Part shown: positions 20,958 through 29,825 of the stretch, one piece after another
Layout: each line of letters begins with the position of its first letter
Position numbering within the stretch: position 1 is the stretch's first letter
Assembly (NCBI GenBank): GCA_951802425.1
Contig: OX637796.1
Span: forward strand, 3,596,001-3,660,000
Length of the DNA: 64,000 nt
Source: Clavaria fumosa
Taxonomy: Eukaryota; Basidiomycota; Agaricomycetes; Agaricales; Clavariaceae
Direction: 5' to 3'
Program-made: the position numbers and the translations under genes
Notes under the pieces: model-generated
Seen by the model: only the letters and a program-made list of their open reading frames with translations
Databases searched by the model: none
What the model was told of the DNA's origin: nothing

Positions 20958-22119
20958 CTACACCTGCTGCGAAAGGCGACGCCACAACCACCACAGCACC
21001 CAACTACGCGGGAGCATCTTGAGTAAAGAAAACAGGAGCGACTGCCCGCCCTCGGTGAGGTACCTCGGCGGGTGCGGCGCCAGTGCGCGTGAGACGATGC
21101 GGCGCGCGAACACGTCGGCAGGCATCGAGTCCGTGCCCTGGCTCATGCGCATGCGCCGGACCATGTTTTCGACGTGCGCGCCGTATAGCGAGTCTGGGCG
21201 CAGCTGGAATACCGCGGCCGAGTTGACCGCAATGTTGGACCGCACCGACGCGGGTGAGACGAGCATCACATCCACGTTGAAAGGCTTGCATTCCATCCAG
21301 AGTGCTTCCATGATGGAGTGCACTGCTGCCTTGGCTGCGCAGTATAGGCCGTTCCAGGGCGACGTGCTGGCAAGGTTTAGGAACAAGGAAAGAGATATGA
21401 GAAGGAGAGGGTGGTGGTGCACAGGCCCCATTAGCCGTTGTCGCACCGCTAGCGGTCAGATGATTTCGTAAGGATTGATAATTATGACCCACATCTCGCC
21501 GCTGACGGAGCCAATGGTGAGAATGAGGCCGCTCCCACGCTGCGCCATAGACGGGAAGACCGCCCTAGAGAGACGGAGCACTGAGAAGGTGTTGATGTCG
21601 AAGACGCGCTGCACGTCCTCCATGGACATCTCGGCCATGGGTCCTGTAAGAGTAAGCCAGATGAGTGTTGCTATGCCAACCACACCACTTCCTTCGCTTG
21701 CTCAGGCAAAAAGACGAAGCGTGGGGCTCTGTTGAGGCTATTTGCAGTATTTGGTGCCTCTCACCTATGCCGAGACAGCCCGCGTTATTAACGAGGATGT
21801 CAATCTTGCCTTCTTTATCCAGAATGTGTTGCACAACATCCTGCACATGGTCATCCTTGGTAACATCGAGAAGGAGCGTCTCGACTGGGGGTGGCTCGAA
21901 CCCCTTCATGCTCTCGAGACGGCGGCCCGTTGCGTAGACGCGGCATCCTCGCGCCGCGAACTGCTCGCACCTGTGTTGTTGTAAATGAAGGAGAGGACCG
22001 ACAAGGTCGGGTAAATCTGTTGAATATTCCGATGTGGGAAATGGGATAAGGGACTCACAGGTGGAAGCCGATTCCACCAGAAGAACAACCTGTCACAAGC
22101 ACGACTTTCGCAGTGGACA
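20958..22119 (-). CDS. AYR1: Ayr1-like short-chain dehydrogenase/reductase
   Basis: It starts MSTAKVVLVTGCSSGGIGFH at 22119 with the TGxxxGxG cofactor motif. An intron follows, then CEQFAARGCRVYATGRRLES, ETLLLDVTKDDHVQDVVQHI, IDILVNNAGCLGIG (NNAG motif), GPMAEMSMEDVQRVFDINTF, and WNGLYCAAKAAVHSIMEALW holding the YxxxK catalytic pair. The C-terminal LPRSWVLWWLWRRLSQQV is hydrophobic and could bind the lipid droplet or ER membrane. Length and order fit the 1-acyldihydroxyacetone-phosphate reductase family (NADPH, phosphatidic acid synthesis); a related retinol-dehydrogenase-like activity cannot be excluded. Four exons. It is divergent from the ADCK1-like gene with 455 bp between start codons. 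Confidence 0.85.
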
Positions 22120-22574
22120 TTGCAACGGGGTGTCGCGTTTTTATCCTTCCTTTGCAAGGTGTTATGCCCAAGGAGGAGGCTACGTTCAAAAAAGCCAAAC
22201 CACGATGATGGGTGGTTGCGGATCACGCGAACGTCGCAGTCGCAGACGAGAAGTAGAGGCCACGTGCGATCGGTGAGTTAGATTTGCCTCCGTAATGTGC
22301 TTATGTAAGCGACACACGCCTTCTCACGTGGCGGCTGACATAACGTAATCTTTCGCTGACGACGCGATGACGACCCGGCGCGAGTGACCAGCAGGATGCC
22401 TTCGCTGCGAACGATACCAAGCACCAGCCCCAGTTTCTACTAGTTCAGTTAGACCGGCGCCGAGAGATACACTGCGCAGCGCTTAAATCGAAAACCCACC
22501 ACCTTCTCATACGAGAATAACGACTGGCTTTCGAAGACGGCCCCAGCAGCGGACACAGCAGGCTGTTCTAGGGC
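22120..22574. promoter_or_regulatory. Divergent intergenic region, reductase and ADCK1-like gene
   Basis: 455 bp between two opposed start codons, so it must hold both promoters. CACGTG-like cores occur (CCACGTGCG near 22260 and TCACGTGG near 22325), but I see no clear TATA box. Confidence 0.45.
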
Positions 22575-24840
22575 ATGTTGTCCGCCTCCTTCAGGGAATG
22601 TCGGCGACGCTTCGCGAGGGGTTCACCGCCGCTGCTGGAAGCTACCTGGCCGCGATATGCGCGGCTCGCCAACTTGAAGACGACAACCCGCACCCTTGCC
22701 TCGTCCGCTGCCACCACCGATGCACCCTCCACCACCACCGCCGCAACCAGGCTCGGGCGGTACGCGCGTCGAGCCGGGTATGTTGTCCTGGGGTGCGGGA
22801 CGGTTTATGTTGTTGACAGGGCATACAATGCATCCTCTTTGACTCGGAGCTTCCGGACTCTATGGACAGTGCGTCTTTTTCGACTTTAATTTTCTCCCCG
22901 CTGGGCATCGGGTCTCTAGCCCTGTCAAAATAAAATGTACTGAAGAGGACATTGCATACGTTTAGTGTGCTATAATCAGTCTAGACTATAAGATAAATTT
23001 CACGCCCGAGAAATCACATTTGATATCTCAACTGCACGAACGCGTTGCCGAACGGTGGGTGCATTTTAATTTAGAGATGATGCGATTCGGCTCACCCTGA
23101 GATATTGCCCTCCGCAGAATGTATCACCTATTCACGTCTAACGGTGGCCTCTATATCAAAATAGGTATGCTATTCAATGCAGGACACTTCATCTGATGCC
23201 CCCTCATCTCGCTATCAAACAGGACAAGCAATTGGCGCGAACGCCGCGCTGCTCCCGCTCCCGATGCAAGTCCGGTTTTCCAAGCTGTTCGACGACGCGC
23301 CGCAGATCACCCGCGACGCTGTCCACACCGTGTTCGCGTCGGAGTTCGGGCGCCCGCCCGCAGGCCCCGGCGGGGTCTTCGAGGAGTTCGATGAGATGCC
23401 CGTGGCGAGCGCGAGCATTGCGCAGGTGCACCGGGCAAAGCTGTGGGCGCGGGACACAGCCGGGGGGAGCAACAGGTGGGTCGCAGTGAAGATCCAGAAA
23501 CCGGATGTTGGGAAGCAAGTGGAGTGGGACCTTGCGGCGTATAAAATTGTGATGTGGATGTTTGAGCATTGGGTGTTCGACCTCCCTGTGTACTTTATTT
23601 GTGGTTGGTTTTATTCTCGCCTTTTTTTCTCTGAATTGCCTTCTCATGAGTCCAACCCCGCAGAGTTTGTGTCTGACCACCTCCGCCGCGAACTCGACTT
23701 TCTCCAAGAAGCCTCGAACGCTACGCAGGCGTCCCGTTTTATCGCAGCTGAGCCACGTCTCGCGAACCGTGTATACATACCAAAAGTCTATCCGGCGCTG
23801 TCAACGAAGAAGATCATGACGGCTGAATGGATTGACGGCGTGCGACTAAGTGACAGGGCTTCTGTACGGCGTCTCGTGGGTGCGGACTCCAACTCGACGA
23901 GGGCCAACAACACCAGCACTAGTTTAGTATCGTCATCGTCGGCATCCTTTGCAAACACGCACGGGCCACTCAAGGGCGGCCTCCGCTCCGTGATGGAAAC
24001 GATGGTGTCGCTCTTCTCTGCGCAGATCTTCTCGTTTGGGTGGGTGCACTGCGACCCGCACCCGGGAAACATCATCCTGCGGCCGGACCCGTCCGCGCCG
24101 CGCGAGGTGCAGCTCGTGCTAATCGACCACGGGCTTTATGTGCACCTGACGGACGAATTCCGCCGGCAGTACGCGGTGCTGTGGAAGAGCCTGTTGACGG
24201 TGGACTGGCGTGCCATCGAGGGTATAGCGAGGGAGTGGGGTATCGGCGCGCCGGACGTGTTCGCGAGCGCAACGCTGTTAAGGCCGCTGAGGTTCGGGCG
24301 GCATAGGAACGGGAACGGGAACGGCACGGGTGTGAAAGAAGAGGAGATCAGTGATTACGAACGGAGCGTCTTGATGAAGGCTAAACTGAAGGCGTTTTTG
24401 AATGACACGGACAAGATGCCTAAGGAAATCATTTTCTTGGGACGGTGCATGCGGTATGTTAGTTTTTATTTTGTCCATGCAACACTTGTCTTCACACAGT
24501 ATTTTTTTTTTCTCTTAGAATGTTGCAGGGTAACAATCAAGCGTTTTCGTCGCCGGTGAACCGCATCAAGATTACTGGTCTATGGGCATCCCGCTCTCTC
24601 GCAGTGTCCCCGTCGCTCACGTTTTCTCAACGCCTGAGAGAATACTACCATTATCTGGTGTTTCGTATCGCTATTTTCTCTCTCGATGTTGCGTTCTCGG
24701 TGACACGGACGAAACAGTGGTTGTGGGAGAAACTGGGACTAAAAAGCGAAGGCTTTGAAGATGAACTGGAGAGAACGATGAGAGGCTTCGCGAAGAGTAA
24801 TCTGGGAGTTGAGGTGGCACCTGATGCATTTGACGGATGA
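22575..24840 (+). CDS. ADCK1/Mcp2-like mitochondrial atypical kinase
   Basis: An ABC1/UbiB-family protein with a mitochondrial-type basic N-terminus (MLSASFRECRRRFARGSPPL) and a membrane helix AGYVVLGCGTVYVVDRAYNA. Motifs follow in order: LDYKINF-like exon 2, NGGLYIKIGQ/AIGANAALLP (variant KxGQ loop), MPVASASIAQVHRAKLWARD (QVH), VAVKIQKP (nucleotide-binding Lys), ELDFLQEASNATQASRF, TAEWIDGVRLSD, FSFGWVHCDPHPGNIILRP (HxDxHPGN) and LIDHGLYVHLTDEFRRQYAV. An intron near 24450-24520 joins LGRCMR to MLQGNNQAFSSPVNRIKITG. The stop is 24838-24840. Yeast relatives Mcp2 and Cqd1/2 act at the inner membrane in lipid and coenzyme Q homeostasis. There are about six exons. Confidence 0.88.
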
Positions 24841-24893
24841 TACGGGATAATTGATATGGTTCTAATTGCGGTACTATACGGTTTTCGTCACAA

Positions 24894-25054
24894 ATTCTAC
24901 AAGGTTGTATGACATTCGAGAATGTTATCGTCGCAAATTACCTTTGCGAGGGTACGGCTTCGACATATTCTACAAGGTTGTACGACATTCGAGAATGTTC
25001 GAGGTTCTACGGCATTCGAGAATGTTCGAGGCACGATATTCGAGAATGTTCGAG
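24894..25054 (+). promoter_or_regulatory. Tandem array of heat-shock elements upstream of HSP20-2
   Basis: The block ATTCGAGAATGTT occurs four times, at 24914-24926, 24987-24999, 25014-25026 and 25038-25050. The last three extend to ATTCGAGAATGTTCGAG, a perfect TTCnnGAAnnTTC trimer. Copies 1 and 2 are part of a longer direct repeat that begins TTCTACAAGGTTGTA. The array is 175-335 bp upstream of the start codon and 85 bp or more upstream of the TATA box. Confidence 0.8.
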
Positions 25055-25138
25055 GTGTACCAATATGACGTAGGTTTATGACCATATATGGTAATCATAT
25101 CGTCACCAGTCAATACTCGTCAATTCGGCCACTTCCCC

Positions 25139-25146
25139 TATAAATA
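25139..25146 (+). promoter_or_regulatory. TATA box of HSP20-2
   Basis: TATAAATA lies about 90 bp before the start codon at 25230. Confidence 0.6.
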
Positions 25147-25229
25147 CAGCTCGTAATTCTTCAGTTGCGCAGTATTCCCTCCACAACCCACTCCCACTCA
25201 CTCAGCGACAACTTTCTACTAACTCAATC

Positions 25230-25783
25230 ATGTCTCTCACCTGGTACGAGCCTTGGACGGACCTCGACCGTCTCCTCGACCACGCCCTCAGCGTTCGTTT
25301 CTCGCCGGCCTCTCGCGGGGGAACTTCCAATGTCAAGGCCGCCTTCCACCCAAAGTACGCAATAACTCTCTCGCCTAGTCATATTACGAATCCTGACTGT
25401 CGTCACAGGATGAACCTCCATGAGGAGCCCGAAAAGAATCAGGTCGTCGCGACATTTGAACTCCCGGGGTTGGCTAAGCAGGATGTCGGTATTAGCCTCC
25501 AGGGTGGTCGCCTCACCATCCACGGCGAGATGAAAAGCGAGGAGGAACGTACGGGGAAAGGGTATGCTGTCCGCGAGAGGTCTTATGGCAGCTTCTCTCG
25601 CACATTGCAGGTCCCTCAAGGTGTCAAGGTAAGAATCTTCCCTACTGCTTCTGACTCCAGCGAATCTAATCCCATATACGACAGCCCGAGGATATCAAAG
25701 CCAGCATGGAGAACGGTGTCCTCACAGTCACCTTCCCAAAAACGACAGAAGAGCAGGCTGCCAAGAAGATTGCTGTCCTGTAA
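25230..25783 (+). CDS. Small heat-shock protein HSP20 (copy 2)
   Basis: An alpha-crystallin-domain chaperone of about 150 residues. It starts MSLTWYEPWTDLDRLLDHAL. After an intron (phase 2, before MNLHEEPEKNQVVATFELPG) come DVGISLQGGRLTIHGEMKSE, YAVRERSYGSFSRTLQVPQG and, after a second intron, PEDIKASMENGVLTVTFPKT, ending KKIAVL at 25783. It is a paralogue of the gene at 17276 with two shared intron positions but without that gene's GC-AG intron. Strong induction by heat shock is predicted from the repeated heat-shock elements upstream. Confidence 0.92.
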
Positions 25784-26061
25784 ATGTGTGCGAGTCTCGA
25801 AGTGATGTATGATGGACCCAGAAGAGATGTACGAAATATTTGGCCGTGTTTTCTGCAAATGTGTATCTGCTCCTGTATATTGCAAGGGATGCTTTCTTGC
25901 AATGATGAATTGTGTTTCTTGGGATACGATGACGAATGGAATCTAATAAATAGTGTCTGTTGATCGCTGCCTGCAGGTCCACCCGCAAGTACAAGAACGT
26001 TTGACATGACAAAAATTGCCGAAAAAAACTATCAGACTGCAGCAACGTCATATTCCACGCC

Positions 26062-26927
26062 CTATGGATGGAGAGCCCGCTCAAGCAGTGGTCCGAAGCG
26101 GTCCAACCCGTGCGTCCACATGAGGAACCAGAGCACTGCGAGCGAGATGCCGTACGACATGCCGACAGCGACCTGCGGCCAGGTATGGTGGCCGAGCCAC
26201 ACCCTGGACAGGATGACGAGGGTGGCCCAGGGAAGGGCGAGCGCTGGAGGAATCACGCGTGAGAGCGTGCGACTGCCAGCGGTAGTGACTGATAGATGGA
26301 GGAAGGAGGGGGGGTGCAGTGGGAGGTAGGCGCTTGATAAGGTGAGATACGTCGCGTAGAAAGAGATCGTGGCTGAGTGTGTACTTGGCATCCTGGTTGG
26401 GCATGTTAGATTTGCTTGGTAAGCAAGGAAGCGTGGCTCGTTACCCGTATGATGTCTTGGGGCGGTGCGACAATGGGTATTGCGGCCGGGACTGCTTGAG
26501 AACGCGCTTGAGCATCCTGACGGTTATTGAGCACAGGGTGGACCCCGTGCAGAAGTACGCGACGCCGGCTGACCGGGTGAGCAGGAGGACCAGGGCGGTC
26601 AGGGCGGTGACGATCACGTTCGTCTGTGTCGAAAGGAGATGATTGGGGACTGGGTGCGGTGAGGGAGAGGCACTGGTTTTTGCTCACCTTGTCCAGAAAC
26701 GCTAGGGACGCGGACCACAGTCGCGTGCGCAGCAGGGAAGGGGTAGGACTGGTGACAGGCGGCATGGGGCGGGACACGTTGTTCTGCGCGACACACGGGG
26801 AGGCAGTGGTCTTACTGGGCGCTGAGTATTGGACCCTGGATGGTAGTGCGCATATAGACGACTCGGAAGACGATGGGGGATAGGTATCGCTGAGCAGCGG
26901 GTGGGTATCATCTGCTCTACGCCGCAT
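26062..26927 (-). CDS. PAP2-family phosphatase, dolichyl-diphosphatase-like
   Basis: It starts MRRRADDTHPLLSDTYPPSS at 26927 with a polar N-terminus. Exons then encode TNVIVTALTALVLLLTRSAG (membrane), SITVRMLKRVLKQSRP (phosphatase motif 1, KxxxxxxRP), MPSTHSATISFYATYLTL (motif 2, PSxH) and SRVWLGHHTWPQVAVGMSYG (motif 3, SRxxxxxHxxxQV), with further membrane helices before the stop at 26062. All three motifs of the PAP2 superfamily are intact. Size, motif spacing and helix pattern fit the ER lumen dolichyl-pyrophosphate phosphatase Cax4/Cwh8 that recycles the N-glycan carrier; another lipid phosphatase is possible. A copia retrotransposon is inserted about 120 bp upstream of its start. Confidence 0.83.
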
Positions 26928-27046
26928 GGGAGAGGTTTTGCACGGTGTCTGACCCAGCAGTGGGAAACTGTAAAGACAGTAAGCTAAACTAGGGTCAGGC
27001 TATTAGCGCGATGAGTGAGCATACCTCAGTCTCGAGAGAGAGAACT

Positions 27047-27051
27047 GAAGA
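27047..27051. repeat. Target-site duplication of the copia element (left)
   Basis: GAAGA directly precedes the left LTR and is repeated at 37398-37402 directly after the right LTR. Confidence 0.9.
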
Positions 27052-27291
27052 TGTTGAAGATCAAGCGGAGCCTGAATCTTATTTAGACTGTTACAGCCAC
27101 GCGAGTGGTGCGATACTGCTCAGTACGGTATACCGACTGAGCAGTGAGTAAAATTTTCTATGCGACTACAACTTCTCTTATTGACACGACTACTTGTAGA
27201 TAAACTTACATTGCAGGTAGCTGTCTAATAAAAACTGAGTACGGTATACCGACTGAGCAATAAACTTACATTGCAGGGCATATCTTCTATA
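27052..27291 (+). repeat. Copia 5' LTR
   Basis: 240 bp, beginning TGTTGAAGAT and ending ATCTTCTATA, so the ends are imperfect inverted repeats and the 3' dinucleotide is TA rather than CA. Inside are two related palindromic segments centred on CGGTATACCG and two copies of TAAACTTACATTGCAGG. Confidence 0.93.
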
Positions 27292-27295
27292 GATT

Positions 27296-28961
27296 ATGAG
27301 ACCCGCTCCCTCTCACGAAGACTCTATCCCCGCTCAAAGCTCCCCCTTCGCGATAGTAAAACTACGCGACGATGGGTCCAACTGGCCGGACTACGAAATG
27401 AAAGCGAAGACGGCTATGGGAGCAAAAGGGTTGATTAGACACGTTGAAGGGACAGCGAGGAGGCCCTTACCTTTCGATATTGAGAACGGAAGACCGGTCA
27501 CGGAACCCGGAAAGGTCGCCACACGCTCAGACATTCAAGATCTAGAGCGTGCTATGGACGACTTTGAGCAAAAGGAATATGCGGCGCGGCATATCATGCT
27601 TACCACTGTATCCCCACGACTCTCTACAATGCTCCGAGCCAATTCGTCTGCTGCTCAGATGTGGCAACAGATCGTATCCGATGCTACAAAGAAAAGTAAA
27701 GTTCACCAAGTTGATACACGACGCCGCCTGCAAGAAATGCGCTGCCCCGAGGGTGGAGACATGCGCACGCACCTCAATGCGATGACCAATCTTCGCAACG
27801 AACTGGAAGCGATTGGCGGATCTGTTAACGACGAGGACTTTGCGACGATGATACACGTTAGCTTACCTCTCAGCTATCGCCCCCTACTCCAATCCATCCT
27901 TCACGCCGCTGACATGAACGAAAAACCGGTCGACCCGAACTACCTGATCAGAATTATCCTCGAGGAAAACCACCAGCGAGAGATCACTCATGGACTAACG
28001 AAATCGGGCCAGGCCGCTTTCCAGACCAACAAAAACCGTCGAAGAGGGAGAGGAAACAAAAATTCAGGCCAAGCGAAACACTGCGACAATTGCAAACGCA
28101 CCAATCATAACATAGAAGACTGCTTTGCCAAAGGCGGACCCAAGGAAGGCCAGCGCCCTCCCTGGGGCAAGAGCAAGCAAAGTGGAGCGAGCGCTACGAC
28201 GACAAGTGGGAAGGAAGAAGGTGCGGACGAATGGGTATCATTCACCTGTACTTCAACCCCCATGGACGTCGCTGCCAAGACAACCCCACCATGTTCACAC
28301 GTCACTGCGATCCTTGATAGTGGCGCTACCGCCCACTTTACTCCTTTGAGAGAAAAGCTAATCAATTTCCGGAAGACGTCTCCCAGGCCCGTTACCGCCG
28401 CAGATGGGGGAGAATTCAACGGTGTCGGTTGCGGCGACATGCCTTTGGAAGTCATGAACGGGTCAAAACTGTCAAAGCTACTCCTCAAGGACGTTATATA
28501 CTCACCAAAACTCGCATTCACCCTCGTCTCCATCGGGCGCCTGGACGATTCTGGATGTACTGCTACGTTCAGTCATGGTCTCTGCACCATCAGGTGTTCT
28601 GATGGAAGGGAGGTCGCACGTGTAAAGAAAATAAACGGCCTATATCAGTTAAATGGCACTGCGCACAAACACGCCCCACTACACGCCAATGCGGCCACAC
28701 AGAGGCTGACGATAACGGAAGCCCACCGCACACTGGGACACATCAACGTCGGTAGCGTTAGACATGCAATAAAAAATGGCAAAATCACCGGAATAACCCT
28801 CGACGAAGACTCGGAGTTCGAGTTCTGCGACGCGTGTGCCCAAGCAAAACCCCACCGTCAACCGTTCCCCGATCAAGCCCAGAACCGAGCCCAAAACTTC
28901 GGCGATCGCATCCACGCCGACCTATGGGGACCAGCCGCCGTTGAGTCGATATCTAGGTGCC
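27296..28961 (+). CDS. Copia gag-pol polyprotein, 5' part
   Basis: It starts MRPAPSHEDSIPAQSSPFAI. Gag sequence is followed by a zinc knuckle CDNCKRTNHNIEDC (about residue 263), the aspartic protease motif AILDSGATAHFTP (active Asp about residue 341), and the GAG-pre-integrase region with HRTLGHINVGSVRHAIKNGK then FCDACAQAKPHRQPFPD, the HHCC zinc site. It reaches the first integrase Asp region (HADLWGP) and is then broken by the gypsy LTR; the remaining few codons to a stop at 28981 are gypsy sequence. The frame resumes at 34581. Confidence 0.9.
28957..28961. repeat. Target-site duplication of the gypsy element (left)
   Basis: GTGCC precedes the left gypsy LTR and recurs at 34576-34580 after the right LTR. 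Confidence 0.9.
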
Positions 28962-29251
28962 TGTTAGGATCGCTTATGTAAGCCATCCCAAAGTGCAGTT
29001 GTGGAGAACCTGGGGAGGGTTGTTGGAAGGTCACATGACCTGTGGCTGTGGTCAGATTACATAATCGTAAGATCACATGACCTGGGCCTGGGCGCATCAC
29101 GTGATCCAAGAGGTCCGAGCGTGGGAACGCCGGCAAATGCCGAAGCGTTCGCTATATATACTACGTCTTTTCCATTCTTGTACCCTTTTCCCCTTATCTT
29201 AGTATTGTCGTCATGACCTTACGCTTAAGTTGTGTGAGACCCAGTCTGATA
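28962..29251 (+). repeat. Gypsy 5' LTR
   Basis: 290 bp, beginning TGTTAGGATC and ending CAGTCTGATA. It contains a TATA-rich promoter core (GCTATATATACTACG near 29150) followed by a pyrimidine-rich stretch, and upstream two copies of TCACATGACCTG (29031-29042 and 29073-29084) plus the palindrome ATCACGTGAT (29096-29105). Confidence 0.93.
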
Positions 29252-29825
29252 TAATACTAAGATCCGCCTGTCCGCCCTAGCCCTGTGTCCTAACCCGGCT
29301 AGCCTGGACCCTTAATTTCAAACTGTGACACGTTGTCACAGCTCAGCCCCTATCATCCTCTTCTCCTTTACCCTGCCCGCGGTGTGTAACAGAACCGCGC
29401 GAAATTTTTACTGTGTGTAGATACACGTGACCAGACCAGGAGGAAGTCAACTGTGACCCTCCCCAAGTGATACCGAGTGCCCAAGGCCCGGAACTTTGTT
29501 TTACAGCTACGTACCAGTGAATCGTGTAGTGTACAGGGCAAGGAAAGGCCCCTACATAGTCTTTCTGTAGTTTCCTGGTCCAGTGGACAGGGCCCTTGCT
29601 CTGTGACCATTGTCAGAAGGGCGCACGGGCAACTCATTAGGAGTTGTGGAGCGACCACCTGGGACACCATTTGGGCCCCACGTTAACAAAAGTTTCATAG
29701 AATAAGAGTTCTATAGGTACATAAGTACACAGAAGAGCAGCCTAAGAGGACAGGACTGTTAAGAGATCGAAGAAATCCTGAGTGCCCAAGGCCTGGAACT
29801 TTATTTACAGCATCCAGGGCCTGTG
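29252..29825 (+). other. Gypsy leader region
   Basis: About 575 bp between LTR and gag start. I cannot assign the primer-binding tRNA from TAATACTAAGATCCGCC directly after the LTR. A direct repeat beginning GAGTGCCCAAGGCC and ending TTTACAGC occurs at 29475-29507 and 29780-29811, the second copy just before the gag ATG. Confidence 0.7.

Noticed and set aside
24914..25054. Possible CRISPR-like or minisatellite array
   Set aside because: Eukaryotic context, unequal spacing, and repeats that match the heat-shock-element pattern before an HSP20 gene.
28962..28981. C-terminal tail RCLLGSLM of the copia 5' frame
   Set aside because: These codons are the beginning of the inserted gypsy LTR, not copia coding sequence.
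29823..29825. Gypsy gag start one codon earlier at GTG
   Set aside because: The first ATG in frame is 29826; the extra Met is an artefact of allowing GTG.
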